Assembly (NCBI GenBank): GCA_015056945.1
Contig: SVFH01000003.1
Coordinates: 1-64,000, forward strand
Length of the DNA stretch: 64,000 bases
Source: Lachnospiraceae bacterium
Lineage (GTDB): Bacteria > Bacillota > Clostridia > Lachnospirales > Lachnospiraceae
Direction of reading: 5' to 3'
Position numbers and translations under genes: made by a program. Positions 1-9,726 of this stretch are shown here, piece after piece. The notes beneath the pieces were generated by a model. That model searched no databases. It worked only from the letters and a program-made list of their open reading frames with translations, and was not told the origin of the DNA. The first letter of the stretch is position 1, and every line of letters begins with the position of its first letter.

Positions 1-55
1 CTCGGGGAGTTAGGGAGAAATCCCTTGGACGGAAGAGAAAACCGTGCAACAATAT

Positions 56-127
56 GGCTCCGTGGTCAAGCGGTTAAGACATCGCCCTTTCACGGCGGTA
101 ACACGGGTTCGATTCCCGTCGGAGTCA
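56..127 (+). tRNA. tRNA-Glu (anticodon TTC)
   Basis: Full cloverleaf seen: 7-bp acceptor stem GGCTCCG/CGGAGTC with one G-T pair, anticodon loop CTTTCAC giving anticodon TTC, and a T-arm containing GGTTCGATTCC. The discriminator base is A and the CCA end is not encoded. It lies 9 bases before a tRNA-Cys gene, so the two are probably cut from one transcript. Bases 1-55 before it show nothing recognisable. Confidence 0.96.
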
Positions 128-136
128 CTTATATAT

Positions 137-207
137 GGCGCCATAGCCAAGCGGTAAGGCGTGGGTCTGCAACACCCTGATCACCAGTTCAAATCTGGTT
201 GGCGCCT
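137..207 (+). tRNA. tRNA-Cys (anticodon GCA)
   Basis: Acceptor stem GGCGCCA/TGGCGCC, anticodon loop CTGCAAC giving GCA, T-arm AGTTCAAATCTGG, and discriminator U, which is the usual cysteine identity base. CCA is not encoded. It is the second member of a tRNA pair and is followed directly by an intrinsic terminator. Confidence 0.96.
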
Positions 208-213
208 CTATTT

Positions 214-245
214 AAAACACGTTATTTTATATAACGTGTTTTTCT
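214..245 (+). terminator. intrinsic terminator of the tRNA pair
   Basis: AACACGTTAT and ATAACGTGTT form a 10-bp stem around a short T-rich loop, followed by a T-rich tail. It separates the tRNAs from the MATE transporter gene. Confidence 0.85.
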
Positions 246-347
246 TCACTTTACAGGAAAATTTGCTAAAGGAAAGATTATTTCCCGGAGATATTGCTTA
301 CGGCAAGGCATGATAAAAATCAACAAAAAAATAAGGAGAGAATTGAA

Positions 348-1715
348 ATGAGCGAATCTACAAATGATACATCAGCAACTGTTGTAAACGGAAAACAATT
401 GAATATTGTGAAATTAACCATTCCTCTCTTTTTTGAGATGCTTTTGGCAATTCTTGTAAGCAATATAGATCAGTTAATGCTGAGTACACATTCTCAGGAA
501 GCTGTTTCGGCAATTGGCAATTCGGGACAAATATCATGGATTTTAATGTTGTTTTTTCAGGTGTTAGGTACGGCATCTTTGATTTTGATTACGCAATATA
601 AGGGAGCAGGGAAGGATAAGCAGGCAGAAGCAATTTATCCGGTTACGTTAATTGTAAATGCTTTTATTGGTATTCTTATAAGCCTGGTTTCTATTTTTGC
701 AATTGGGTTTATTTTTAAGCTGATGAATGTTGAGTCCGGACTTTCTTTTGAATATGCGAAACTGTATATGCAAATTATAGGAATATCTTTTTTCTTTATG
801 GCGATTAACAATTGCTTTGGATCTTTTTTGAAGGCAAACGGCTTTGTGAAAGAAACCATGTTTATATCAATTTTTGTTAATATTTTGAATGTAATCGGAA
901 ATGCTGTCGGTTTGTACGTTCTGGATCTTGGTGTTGCAGGTGTTGCATATTCTACAACATTAAGCAGATTGATTGGTATGATTCTGACAATGGTCGTGTT
1001 CCTTCATAAAGTAGGTGTGATTCATTTTTCAGCAATGAAAAATACAAATCCATGGAAACTTTTGAAACAGCTTCTGGGTATCGGAGTTCCTTCGGTTGGA
1101 GAGAATATGTCTTATGATATGGCACAGCTTGTTTTGATGTCCTGCATTAATACAATGGGACTTGCAGCCGTAAATGCGAAAGTGTATGTTTCTTTGGTGG
1201 TACAGTTTGCATATTTGTTTTGCATGGCGCTTAGTCAGTCCATGCAGATTATAGAGGGATATCAGATTGGTGCGGGAAATAAGGATGCAGCAGCCAAGGT
1301 TGTTTACAAATCTCTTTGGAGCGCCACCATTGTTTGTTTTTGTGTTACCTTTCTTCTGTTTTTAGGGTCGGATTATATTATCGGTATTTTTCCGAGTGCG
1401 GATGCAGAGGTTTTGGAGATTGCCAAAAAACTGTTGTTTGTAGAACTTTTTCTGGAGATAGGAAGGTCTGTAAATATTACAATGGTACGTGCGTTGCAGA
1501 CTGCAGGTGATGTGAAATATCCTGTTATTATGAGTATTATTTTCACATGGTGCCTTTCTGTAACACTCGGTATTGTGCTTGGAATGTTTTTGGGATTGGG
1601 AATTGTAGGAATCTGGATTGCAACAGCTGCAGATGAACTTTGTCGCGGAACTGTACTGATTCTGAGGTTTGTGCGCGGTAAGTGGCGTGAAATCTCATTG
1701 GTTACGGCAGAGTAG
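348..1715 (+). CDS. MATE-family multidrug/cation efflux transporter
   Basis: A 455-residue, very hydrophobic protein with about twelve membrane segments, typical of MATE (multi-antimicrobial extrusion) carriers, which export organic cations or drugs in exchange for Na+ or H+. Two related halves are visible, each beginning with a stretch like IPLFFEMLLAILVSNIDQLM. The ORF track starts at a TTG at 294, but the ATG at 348 sits 7 bases after a good AAGGAG site, so that start is used. It stands alone between the tRNA terminator and the ftsH promoter. The substrate cannot be told from sequence. Confidence 0.9.
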   Translation: MSESTNDTSATVVNGKQLNIVKLTIPLFFEMLLAILVSNIDQLMLSTHSQEAVSAIGNSGQISWILMLFFQVLGTASLILITQYKGAGKDKQAEAIYPVTLIVNAFIGILISLVSIFAIGFIFKLMNVESGLSFEYAKLYMQIIGISFFFMAINNCFGSFLKANGFVKETMFISIFVNILNVIGNAVGLYVLDLGVAGVAYSTTLSRLIGMILTMVVFLHKVGVIHFSAMKNTNPWKLLKQLLGIGVPSVGENMSYDMAQLVLMSCINTMGLAAVNAKVYVSLVVQFAYLFCMALSQSMQIIEGYQIGAGNKDAAAKVVYKSLWSATIVCFCVTFLLFLGSDYIIGIFPSADAEVLEIAKKLLFVELFLEIGRSVNITMVRALQTAGDVKYPVIMSIIFTWCLSVTLGIVLGMFLGLGIVGIWIATAADELCRGTVLILRFVRGKWREISLVTAE

Positions 1716-1742
1716 TCCTTACTTTTTTCACATTTTACCATA

Positions 1743-1771
1743 TTGATTTGTAGGAATAGGGACATTATAAT
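1743..1771 (+). promoter_or_regulatory. sigma-A promoter for ftsH
   Basis: TTGATT, 17-base spacer, TATAAT. It ends 33 bases before the ftsH start codon. Confidence 0.75.
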
Positions 1772-1804
1772 AGTAAATGAGATTATAAACAGAAAGAGAT
1801 AAAT

Positions 1805-3967
1805 ATGGAAAATAATAATTACGAAAGTAACAATCAAAGAAATTATAATGAAGAGCCTCCGCACAATGACAGGGGGAACGACAGAAGAAATCAAAACAAC
1901 AATACTCCGCGTCCGCAGGGGTTCTTTACGTTGTTTTTATTTCTGATTCTGATAAGTTTTTTTATCGTATGGATTACGCGCGGATTTATAAATGGCGGTG
2001 AGAATGAAATCAAGTATACCGATTTCATGGCTATGATTGGAAATCATAGTATTGAAAAAGTTGTAATCGGTGCGGACCGTATCTATGTTTATCCCAAGAT
2101 TGACCAGAACGATCCGAAGAATTATCTTGCAACTTTGACCAGAACGGAGAAATATTATTACACGGCAAAGATTGAAACAGATGATACATTGACAGCAAGG
2201 CTTCTTGCGAACGGTATTCCTGTCAGTGGTGAAATCCCGAATAATTCAGGGCAGATTATCTATTTTATCTTGTTTAACGTTGTGCCGATTCTTCTGATGG
2301 TAGGTTTTACAATATTCATTTTCCGTAAAATCAGCAAAGGCGGCGGAATGGGCGGCGTGATGAATGTCGGGAAATCCAATGCCAAAGTATATGTGCAGAA
2401 AGAAACCGGTATTTCATTTGCGGATGTTGCCGGTGAAGACGAAGCAATTGAATCATTACAGGAAGTGGTGGATTTTCTTCACAATCCGGATAAATATGTT
2501 AAAATCGGTGCGCGTCTTCCTAAGGGTTGCCTTTTGGTAGGACCTCCCGGTACAGGTAAAACACTTCTCGCAAAGGCTGTTGCGGGTGAGGCCAAAGTTC
2601 CGTTCTTTTCACTGACAGGGTCTGATTTTGTTGAACTTTATGTCGGTGTTGGTGCTTCCCGTGTAAGAGATTTGTTTAAAGAGGCAGAGAAAAATGCGCC
2701 CTGTATTATTTTTATCGATGAAATTGACGCAATCGGACGCAGTCGTGATTCTAAATACGGTGGAGGGAATGAAGAACGCGAACAGACTTTAAATCAGTTG
2801 TTGGCAGAGATGGATGGATTTGACGGCAAGAAGGGAATTATTATTCTTGCAGCAACGAACAGACCTGAAATTCTTGATAAGGCGCTTTTACGTCCCGGAC
2901 GTTTTGACAGACGCGTTATTGTTGAAAAGCCTGATTTAAAGGGAAGAGTTGAAATTCTTAAGGTGCATTCCAAGAATGTATTAATGGATGAAACGGTTGA
3001 TTTGGATGAGATTGCTTTGGCAACCAGTGGTGCAGTTGGTTCGGATCTGGCCAATATGATTAATGAAGCAGCCATCAGTGCGGTGAAAGATAAACGTGAA
3101 TTTGTCAGCCAGAAGGATTTATTCAATGCAGTTGAAATTGTCCTTGTCGGTAAAGAAAAGAAAGACCGTATTTTATCCGAACAGGAAAGAAAGATTGTAT
3201 CTTATCATGAAGTCGGACATGCGCTTGTAAGCGCTTTACAGAAGAATGCCGAACCTGTGCAGAAGATTACGATTGTCCCCAGAACAATGGGTGCACTTGG
3301 CTATGTGATGCATGTTCCTGAAGAAGAGAAGTACCTGAATTCCGAAGCAGAACTTAGGGATATGCTTGTTGGACTTGTGGCAGGCCGTGCAGCGGAGGAA
3401 ATTGTTTTTGATACTGTGACAACCGGTGCTGCAAATGATATTGAGAAAGCGACCAATATTGCAAGATCCATGGTAACACAATACGGTATGAGTAAGAAAT
3501 TCGGTCTTATCGGGCTTGAAACTGTAGAAAGCCGTTATCTGGACGGCCGTGTTGTTATGAACTGTGCAGATGATACTGCAGCAGCAGTTGATGAAGAAGT
3601 GATGAAGATTTTGAAGGAAAGCTACGAAGAGGCACTCAGACTTCTGAAAGAAAATCGTGAAATCATGGATAAGCTTTCCGCATATCTAATTGAAAAAGAA
3701 ACGATTACCGGTAAGGAATTTATGGAAATCTATTGTGCTGAAAAAGGAATTCCCGTGCCGGAACCGAAGAAACCTTCACAGTTAAAAGGGAAAAAAGAAG
3801 AATCTGTTATTGATGTAACGGTAGGCGATGATACCAAAACAACAGAGGAAGCTTCCGAAGAAGCAGTAAAAGGGACAGAGTCAGTGGACGAAACAAAACC
3901 TTTGAATGAGATGGAAGAGGCACTTCGCAATCGTCGATACCAAAGAACGGAACAGGACGAAGAATAG
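1805..3967 (+). CDS. ftsH: ATP-dependent zinc metalloprotease FtsH
   Basis: Membrane-anchored AAA+ protease that degrades misfolded membrane and regulatory proteins. At 720 residues it is somewhat longer than most family members because of an Asn-rich cytosolic N-terminus (1-38) and an acidic C-terminal tail. Two membrane helices lie at about 40-61 and 150-173. Walker A GPPGTGKT is at 246-253, Walker B IIFIDEID around 301-308, the second region of homology ATNRPE...GRFDRR at 350-370, and the zinc site HEVGH at 468-472 (HEAGH is commoner, but both His and the Glu are kept). It has its own promoter and runs into uvrC 8 bases later. Confidence 0.97.
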   Translation: MENNNYESNNQRNYNEEPPHNDRGNDRRNQNNNTPRPQGFFTLFLFLILISFFIVWITRGFINGGENEIKYTDFMAMIGNHSIEKVVIGADRIYVYPKIDQNDPKNYLATLTRTEKYYYTAKIETDDTLTARLLANGIPVSGEIPNNSGQIIYFILFNVVPILLMVGFTIFIFRKISKGGGMGGVMNVGKSNAKVYVQKETGISFADVAGEDEAIESLQEVVDFLHNPDKYVKIGARLPKGCLLVGPPGTGKTLLAKAVAGEAKVPFFSLTGSDFVELYVGVGASRVRDLFKEAEKNAPCIIFIDEIDAIGRSRDSKYGGGNEEREQTLNQLLAEMDGFDGKKGIIILAATNRPEILDKALLRPGRFDRRVIVEKPDLKGRVEILKVHSKNVLMDETVDLDEIALATSGAVGSDLANMINEAAISAVKDKREFVSQKDLFNAVEIVLVGKEKKDRILSEQERKIVSYHEVGHALVSALQKNAEPVQKITIVPRTMGALGYVMHVPEEEKYLNSEAELRDMLVGLVAGRAAEEIVFDTVTTGAANDIEKATNIARSMVTQYGMSKKFGLIGLETVESRYLDGRVVMNCADDTAAAVDEEVMKILKESYEEALRLLKENREIMDKLSAYLIEKETITGKEFMEIYCAEKGIPVPEPKKPSQLKGKKEESVIDVTVGDDTKTTEEASEEAVKGTESVDETKPLNEMEEALRNRRYQRTEQDEE

Positions 3968-3975
3968 GATGTTGT

Positions 3976-5862
3976 ATGAACGTTGAACCTTTTGATGTAC
4001 AGGAAGAATTAAAAAAACTCCCGGGAAAACCGGGAGTTTATATCATGCACGATGCAAAAGATACCATTATCTATGTAGGAAAGGCGGTAAATCTTAAAAA
4101 CCGCGTTCGTTCCTATTTTCGGGAAAGTACAAAGAAAAGCCCGAAAATTGAGAGAATGGTATCTTTTATTTCTCGTTTCGAGTATATTGTAACGGATTCG
4201 GAACTTGAGGCGCTGGTGCTTGAGAATAACTTAATCAAAGAGCATTCCCCGAAATATAACACCATGCTCAAAGATGATAAAACGTATCCTTACATAAAAG
4301 TTACGGTAGGGGAAGCTTTTCCGCGAATCCTTTTCTCCAGACAGATGAAGAAGGATAAAAGCCGTTATTACGGACCATATACGAGTGCAGTTTCGGTAAA
4401 GGATACGATTGATTTGATGAATAAATTGTATTGCTTGAGAACCTGTAACAGAAATTTGCCGCGAGATATCGGTCAGGGACGTCCGTGTCTGAATTTCCAT
4501 ATCAAAGCCTGTACTGCGCCGTGCGTAGGGAAGGAAACTCAGGAGGAATACAGGCTTCGTGTAAATAAAGCGCTGGAGTTTTTGAACGGAAATTACGGGC
4601 CGGTACTCAAAGAATTAGAGGAGAAGATGCTTGCGGCATCGGAAAATCTGGCGTTTGAGGAAGCTGCCAAATACAGAGAACTTCTTTTTAGTGTCAGAAG
4701 TGTGGCGCAAAAACAGAAAATAACAAACAGTGACGGGGAAAATAAAGACTTTGTCGGTTTGGCGCGTAATGAACGTGATGTCGTGATTCAGGTATTTTTT
4801 GTCCGGGAAGGAAAGTTAATCGGGCGTGAACACTTTTATATGAAGCAGGCACAGGAAGAAAAAGACGCAGAGATTTTGCAGAGCTTTTTGAAACAGTTTT
4901 ATGCCGGAACTCCTTTTATCCCGAAAGAGATTTATCTGCAAGAGACGATAGAGGAAGCCTTGCTGATTGAAAAGTGGCTTAGTCAGAAGAATGACACAGT
5001 TGTTCATCTGAGAGTGCCGATGAAAGGTCAGAAAGAAAAGATGCTTGACCTGGCAATCCGCAATGCGGAAATGATTCTTAGTAAGGATGCTGAGAAGTTG
5101 AAGCGTGAAGAGATGCGGACGACCGGCGCCGTGAAAGAATTGGAACAACTTTTAAGACTTGGCAATCTGGTGCGTATGGAAGCATTTGATATCTCAAATA
5201 TCAGCGGATTTGCGAATGTCGGCTCCATGGTTGTTTTTGAAAAAGGAAAGCCTAAAAAAAGTGATTATCGTAAGTTTAATATTAAGTCAGTATCGGGACC
5301 GGACGATTATGCGTGCATGAAAGAGGTTCTCACCAGACGATTCCGACATGGTCTTGCAGAACGGGAAGAGACGGATGAAGCGTTCGGAAGCTTTACCAGA
5401 TTTCCTGATTTGTTGCTGATGGATGGTGGAAAAGGGCAGGTAAACATTGCCCTGTCGGTGCTTGATGAGTTGGGCATCCGCATCCCGGTTTGCGGTATGG
5501 TAAAGGATGATAACCATAGGACAAGAGGTTTATATTATAACGGCGAGGAAATGCCGATAGATACACATTCGGAAGGTTTTCACCTTATTACCAGAATTCA
5601 GGATGAGGCGCATAGATTCGCAATCGAGTATCATCGTTCTCTTCGTACGAAGGCACAGGTACATTCCGTACTCGATGAAATACCGGGCGTTGGTCCGGCA
5701 AGACGAAAGGCATTGATGAAGAGCTTCGCTTCGATTGACGAATTAAAAAAAGCAACTGCGCAGGAGATTGCAACGAGTGCGGCATTACCGTTGTCGGTTT
5801 CAGAGGGAATTGCAGCGTACTTTTCCGATAAGTCTTCGGAGGATACGCAGAAAGAAATGTAA
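3976..5862 (+). CDS. uvrC: Excinuclease ABC subunit C
   Basis: The nuclease of nucleotide-excision repair, cutting both sides of a DNA lesion after UvrA/UvrB recognition. 628 residues, close to the family norm. The N-terminal GIY-YIG domain contains [18 protein letters not shown] (about 19-36). A UVR motif lies near 210-240 ([13 protein letters not shown]), the RNase H-like nuclease domain around 395-540 (DISNISG), and helix-hairpin-helix motifs at the C-terminus ([12 protein letters not shown]). It starts 8 bases after ftsH and is probably co-transcribed. No SOS-type operator is visible before it. Confidence 0.97.
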   Translation: MNVEPFDVQEELKKLPGKPGVYIMHDAKDTIIYVGKAVNLKNRVRSYFRESTKKSPKIERMVSFISRFEYIVTDSELEALVLENNLIKEHSPKYNTMLKDDKTYPYIKVTVGEAFPRILFSRQMKKDKSRYYGPYTSAVSVKDTIDLMNKLYCLRTCNRNLPRDIGQGRPCLNFHIKACTAPCVGKETQEEYRLRVNKALEFLNGNYGPVLKELEEKMLAASENLAFEEAAKYRELLFSVRSVAQKQKITNSDGENKDFVGLARNERDVVIQVFFVREGKLIGREHFYMKQAQEEKDAEILQSFLKQFYAGTPFIPKEIYLQETIEEALLIEKWLSQKNDTVVHLRVPMKGQKEKMLDLAIRNAEMILSKDAEKLKREEMRTTGAVKELEQLLRLGNLVRMEAFDISNISGFANVGSMVVFEKGKPKKSDYRKFNIKSVSGPDDYACMKEVLTRRFRHGLAEREETDEAFGSFTRFPDLLLMDGGKGQVNIALSVLDELGIRIPVCGMVKDDNHRTRGLYYNGEEMPIDTHSEGFHLITRIQDEAHRFAIEYHRSLRTKAQVHSVLDEIPGVGPARRKALMKSFASIDELKKATAQEIATSAALPLSVSEGIAAYFSDKSSEDTQKEM

Positions 5863-5904
5863 TATAAAGGGAAAATATATGTCCCGTAAAAGTTTTTTCT
5901 GCGG

Positions 5905-5933
5905 TTGAATGCCTACTTTTTCTATGTTAAAAT
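5905..5933 (+). promoter_or_regulatory. sigma-A promoter for the hprK operon
   Basis: TTGAAT, 17-base spacer, TAAAAT, about 50 bases before hprK. The gap between uvrC and hprK holds no convincing terminator. Confidence 0.7.
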
Positions 5934-5983
5934 AGTAATAGTTGCGTAAATGACAGCATCAATACAGGAGAGGAGCAAAAACT

Positions 5984-6925
5984 ATGGCAAGTGTAAGTTT
6001 AAGTAAGATTGTCGAAAAGATGAAGTTAGAGCCCATCACACCGGAGCTTGAGATTAAAGGGGTTAAAATTAAGCAGCCTGATATTAACAGACCGGCGCTT
6101 CAGATGTCCGGTTATTTTGAACATTTTGAAGCAACACGTCTGCAGGTTATCGGTTTTGTGGAATACACATATATGATGAGCCTTTCTGATGAGAAGAAGG
6201 AGGAAATATACTCTGAATTACTCAGTTATCCTATTCCGTGTATTGTATTCTGCCGTGAATTGCAGCCGGATGAACTGTTTAAACAAAAGGCGATTGAACA
6301 CAATGTTCCGTTGTTTTCAACCAAGAAACCGACCTCTGCTTTTATGGCGGAGATTATCCGTTGGCTGAATGTTAAGCTTGCTCCCTGTATTTCCGTGCAT
6401 GGTGTATTGGTTGACGTATACGGCGAAGGTCTTCTGATTGTCGGAGAAAGCGGTATCGGTAAGAGCGAGGCTGCACTTGAGCTGATTAAGAGAGGGCATC
6501 GTCTGGTTACGGATGACGTTGTTGAAATCCGTAAAGTAAGTGATGATACACTGATTGGTACGGCACCGGATATTACCAAGCATTTTATCGAATTGCGCGG
6601 TATCGGTATTGTCGATGTGAAGACTTTGTTCGGTGTTTCGAGTGTTAAGGAAACCCAGAACATTGACCTTGTAATTAAGCTTGCAGACTGGAATAAGGAC
6701 GTTGAATACGATCGTCTCGGTCTGGAAGAAGAATATACGGAATATCTCGGTAAGAAAGTAGTTTGTCACAATATTCCGATTCGTCCCGGACGTAATCTTG
6801 CAATTATTTGTGAATCAGCAGCCGTAAATCATCGTCAGAAGAAGATGGGTTACAATGCTGCACAGGAATTGTACCAGCGTGTGCAGAATTCCCTTGCCAA
6901 AAAGAGAGAAGAGGAAGATGAATAA
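5984..6925 (+). CDS. hprK: HPr kinase/phosphorylase
   Basis: Bifunctional enzyme that phosphorylates and dephosphorylates Ser46 of HPr, the central switch of carbon-catabolite control in Firmicutes. 313 residues, normal length. Walker A GESGIGKS is at 154-161, the conserved His at 139 (SVHG), and the family signature FIELRGIGIVDVKTLFG at 201-217. The start follows a GGAGAGGAG site. It overlaps the next gene by one base (TAATG). A likely substrate, the HPr-like protein at 10733, keeps Ser46 and is encoded in the same cluster. Confidence 0.97.
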   Translation: MASVSLSKIVEKMKLEPITPELEIKGVKIKQPDINRPALQMSGYFEHFEATRLQVIGFVEYTYMMSLSDEKKEEIYSELLSYPIPCIVFCRELQPDELFKQKAIEHNVPLFSTKKPTSAFMAEIIRWLNVKLAPCISVHGVLVDVYGEGLLIVGESGIGKSEAALELIKRGHRLVTDDVVEIRKVSDDTLIGTAPDITKHFIELRGIGIVDVKTLFGVSSVKETQNIDLVIKLADWNKDVEYDRLGLEEEYTEYLGKKVVCHNIPIRPGRNLAIICESAAVNHRQKKMGYNAAQELYQRVQNSLAKKREEEDE

Positions 6926-7863
6926 TGAATAAGTATGTTTTTGGTGTGGATCTTGGCGGAACAACTGTAAAAATGGGTCTTTTTACTGAAGATGCCATCC
7001 TTGTGGATAAGTGGGAAATTCCCACGGATAAAGCAGATAACGGAGCTAAGATTTTACCGGATATTGCGGCAAGTATTTGTGAAAAAATCAAAGAAAAAGC
7101 ATTGGAGCGTGAGAACATCATCGGTGTCGGAATCGGTGTGCCCGGGCCTGTAGATACAAAGGGTGTCATTTATAAGGCAGCAAACCTCGGATGGGATGTT
7201 TTTAACGTAAATGATACACTTTCCGAAATGCTTCACCTTCCTGTCAAAGCCGGCAATGATGCAAATGTTGCTGCTTTGGGCGAGATGTGGAAGGGCGGCG
7301 GTGCCGGATATCAGAATCTGGTGACGGTAACGCTCGGAACCGGTGTTGGCGGCGGCATTATCATTGAAGGAAATGTGCTTGCCGGATATAATGGTTCCGG
7401 TGGTGAAATCGGTCATATTCATGTGGAAGATAACGAAGAGAAAGTATGCGGTTGCGGCAACAAAGGATGTCTTGAACAGTATGCATCCGCAACCGGTATT
7501 GTATATATTGCAAAGAAGCGTCTTGCGAAAGATAATAAGCCTACCGTGTTAAGAGAACGAGAGGAATTTTCCGCAAAGAGTGTTTGGGATGCAGTAAAGG
7601 CAGGCGATGAGGTCGCAATCGAGATTGCAGAGCAATTTGGTGAATACCTCGGCAAAGCTCTTGCCTCTATTGCCTGTGTTGTAAATCCTGAGATTATTGT
7701 AATCGGCGGCGGTGTAAGTAAGGCGGGAGATGTGTTACTTGATTATATTGTCAAGAATTACAAACCCTATGTATTCCGCGGCAGCAGAGAGACCAAGTTT
7801 GCGCTTGCAACGCTTGGAAATGATGCAGGTATTTATGGTGCAGCAAGACTTGTGATTGCATAG
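6925..7863 (+). CDS. ROK-family sugar kinase, probably glucokinase
   Basis: Phosphorylates a hexose, most likely glucose, with ATP. 312 residues with the ROK layout: ATP site GVDLGGTTVKMG at 7-18, catalytic Asp in NDAN (112), GTGVGGGII at 138-146, and the zinc-binding CGCGNKGC at 175-182. Its start overlaps the hprK stop, so the two are translationally coupled. This places a sugar kinase next to the catabolite-control kinase. The exact sugar is inferred from the closest remembered family, glucokinase. Confidence 0.9.
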   Translation: MNKYVFGVDLGGTTVKMGLFTEDAILVDKWEIPTDKADNGAKILPDIAASICEKIKEKALERENIIGVGIGVPGPVDTKGVIYKAANLGWDVFNVNDTLSEMLHLPVKAGNDANVAALGEMWKGGGAGYQNLVTVTLGTGVGGGIIIEGNVLAGYNGSGGEIGHIHVEDNEEKVCGCGNKGCLEQYASATGIVYIAKKRLAKDNKPTVLREREEFSAKSVWDAVKAGDEVAIEIAEQFGEYLGKALASIACVVNPEIIVIGGGVSKAGDVLLDYIVKNYKPYVFRGSRETKFALATLGNDAGIYGAARLVIA

Positions 7864-7932
7864 GAGAAAAGACATAATTATTAATTAGCCGCATATAATA
7901 CAAGCGGATAAGGAAAAGAACGGAGCTATACT

Positions 7933-8844
7933 GTGAAGCAGCAAATATATGAAGCACTTTTAAAAATTATAAAGAAAGAAAATATACATTGTGACGAGCC
8001 ACTTTTTTTGCACACGTCTTTTAAGGTGGGCGGACCGGCGCAGTTTTTTGTGCAGACGGATTCTGTGGCACAGTTGCAGGAAGTGCTTAATCTTTTACGG
8101 GAGAAAGAAATTCCGTTCGTGATTCTCGGAAAAGGAAGCAATGTTTTGGTATCTGATGCCGGATACGAGGGTGTGGTAATCCGGTTAGGGGATGGCATGA
8201 GTGAAATCTCCCATGAAGGAGAGAAGATTCGCGCCGGAGCAGGTGTCAGTCTTGCTAAAGTTGCTGCAGTGGCTTTACAGAAGGAGCTTGCAGGTTTTGA
8301 ATTTGCATCCGGAATCCCCGGAAGTGTCGGCGGAGCAATGGTGATGAATGCAGGTGCGTATGACGGAGAAATGAAACAGGTGGTAGAGAGCGTGACCCTG
8401 TTAGACGAAAACGGAAAAGAGCGGACGCTTACCTGCGAACAAATGGAATTTGGTTACAGAACCAGTATTTTGAAACGTAATCCCTGGATTGTGACGGAAG
8501 TAGTGTTTAAACTGCAACAAGGTACGCGTGAAGAGATTGCGGAAAAGATGCATACCTTTGCGAAACGCCGTAATGAGAAACAGCCTTTGGAATATCCGAG
8601 CGCCGGAAGTACTTTTAAAAGGCCGGAAGGGCATTTCGCCGGTAAATTGATAGGAGAAGCAGGACTTAGCGGTTATGCAATCGGCGGTGCAAAAGTATCT
8701 GAGAAGCATAACGGTTTCATTATTAATACCGGAGATGCTACGGCTGCGGATATCAGTGCGTTGATAGCACATGTAAGGAAACAAGTAAAAGAAAATTCCG
8801 GTGTCCTTTTGGAACCGGAAGTGATATATATCGGAAGGGAGTAA
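7933..8844 (+). CDS. murB: UDP-N-acetylenolpyruvoylglucosamine reductase
   Basis: FAD-dependent reduction of UDP-GlcNAc-enolpyruvate to UDP-MurNAc, the second committed step of peptidoglycan synthesis. 303 residues, the shorter type II form. FAD-binding motifs include GKGSNVLVSDAGYEG and GIPGSVGGAMVMNAGAY, followed by the catalytic-region SAGSTFKRP and the C-terminal EPEVIYIG. The GTG start follows a CGGAG site. Only 3 bases separate it from rapZ, a conserved Firmicute arrangement. Confidence 0.96.
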   Translation: MKQQIYEALLKIIKKENIHCDEPLFLHTSFKVGGPAQFFVQTDSVAQLQEVLNLLREKEIPFVILGKGSNVLVSDAGYEGVVIRLGDGMSEISHEGEKIRAGAGVSLAKVAAVALQKELAGFEFASGIPGSVGGAMVMNAGAYDGEMKQVVESVTLLDENGKERTLTCEQMEFGYRTSILKRNPWIVTEVVFKLQQGTREEIAEKMHTFAKRRNEKQPLEYPSAGSTFKRPEGHFAGKLIGEAGLSGYAIGGAKVSEKHNGFIINTGDATAADISALIAHVRKQVKENSGVLLEPEVIYIGRE

Positions 8845-8847
8845 CGG

Positions 8848-9705
8848 ATGCGTTTTGTAATCGTGACAGGCATGAGTGGTGCAGGTAAACTGACAGCACA
8901 GAAGTTTTTGGAAGATATGGGATTTTATTGTGTGGACAATCTTCCTGTCCCTCTGATTTCCAAATTTGTGGAGTTAATGTTAGAACCGAATCGCGAGGTT
9001 ACAAAGGTTGTTTTGGGGATAGACGTACGCGCTGATCAGCCCTTTGAGGATGTGGAAGAAGCATTGCAGGGACTGAAAGAAAAAGGCATTTCTTACGAAG
9101 TCCTTTTCATGAATGCTACCGACTCGGTTCTGCAGAAAAGATATAAAGAAACCAGACGTATCCATCCGTTGGCATCACCCGATGAACGCGCGATAGACGG
9201 AATCAAGAAAGAGCGTCTGATTCTGGAAAAAATGAAATCGTCGGCGGATTATGTCATTGATACGTCTCATTTATATACGGGTGAGTTGAAGGAAGAGCTT
9301 GAACGCATCTTTCTGAAAAATGAAAGTTACAACAGCCTGATGGTCAATATTATGTCGTTCGGCTTTAAGCATGGGATACCGACCGACGCGGATTTGATAT
9401 TTGATGTCAGATTTCTTCCGAATCCTTTTTATATTGAAGAACTTAAGGAGAAGACCGGAAATGACAAAGAGGTACAGGACTATGTCATGGGCTTTGAAGA
9501 TGCCGGAATTTTCCTGCAAAAACTGACGGATATGATTGAGTTCCTGATACCAAACTATGTAAAAGAAGGTAAAAACCAGTTGATTATCGGAATCGGCTGC
9601 ACCGGCGGAAAACACAGAAGTGTGACACTTGCCAACGAACTGTATGCCCAGATGAAGGACAAGGGAAGCTATGGACTGAAAATCTGGCACCGTGATGTTA
9701 AATAG
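8848..9705 (+). CDS. rapZ: RapZ/YvcJ-type nucleotide-binding protein
   Basis: P-loop protein of the RapZ family: an RNase adaptor sensing amino-sugar precursors in E. coli, and a GTPase affecting competence (YvcJ) in Bacillus. 285 residues, normal length. The N-terminal GMSGAGKLTAQ resembles a Walker A loop, but the usual Ser/Thr after Lys is Leu, with Thr next. DNLP follows as in the family, and the C-terminal signature GCTGGKHRSV is intact. It lies between murB and whiA; the yvcK gene found between them in Bacillus is absent here. Confidence 0.94.
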   Translation: MRFVIVTGMSGAGKLTAQKFLEDMGFYCVDNLPVPLISKFVELMLEPNREVTKVVLGIDVRADQPFEDVEEALQGLKEKGISYEVLFMNATDSVLQKRYKETRRIHPLASPDERAIDGIKKERLILEKMKSSADYVIDTSHLYTGELKEELERIFLKNESYNSLMVNIMSFGFKHGIPTDADLIFDVRFLPNPFYIEELKEKTGNDKEVQDYVMGFEDAGIFLQKLTDMIEFLIPNYVKEGKNQLIIGIGCTGGKHRSVTLANELYAQMKDKGSYGLKIWHRDVK

Positions 9706-9726
9706 TTTAGTAAAAGGAGAATCGCC

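Noticed and set aside
3208-3222. loss of the FtsH zinc motif (HEVGH rather than HEAGH)
   Set aside because: Both His and the catalytic Glu are present; Val for Ala is a conservative change, so the protease should be active.
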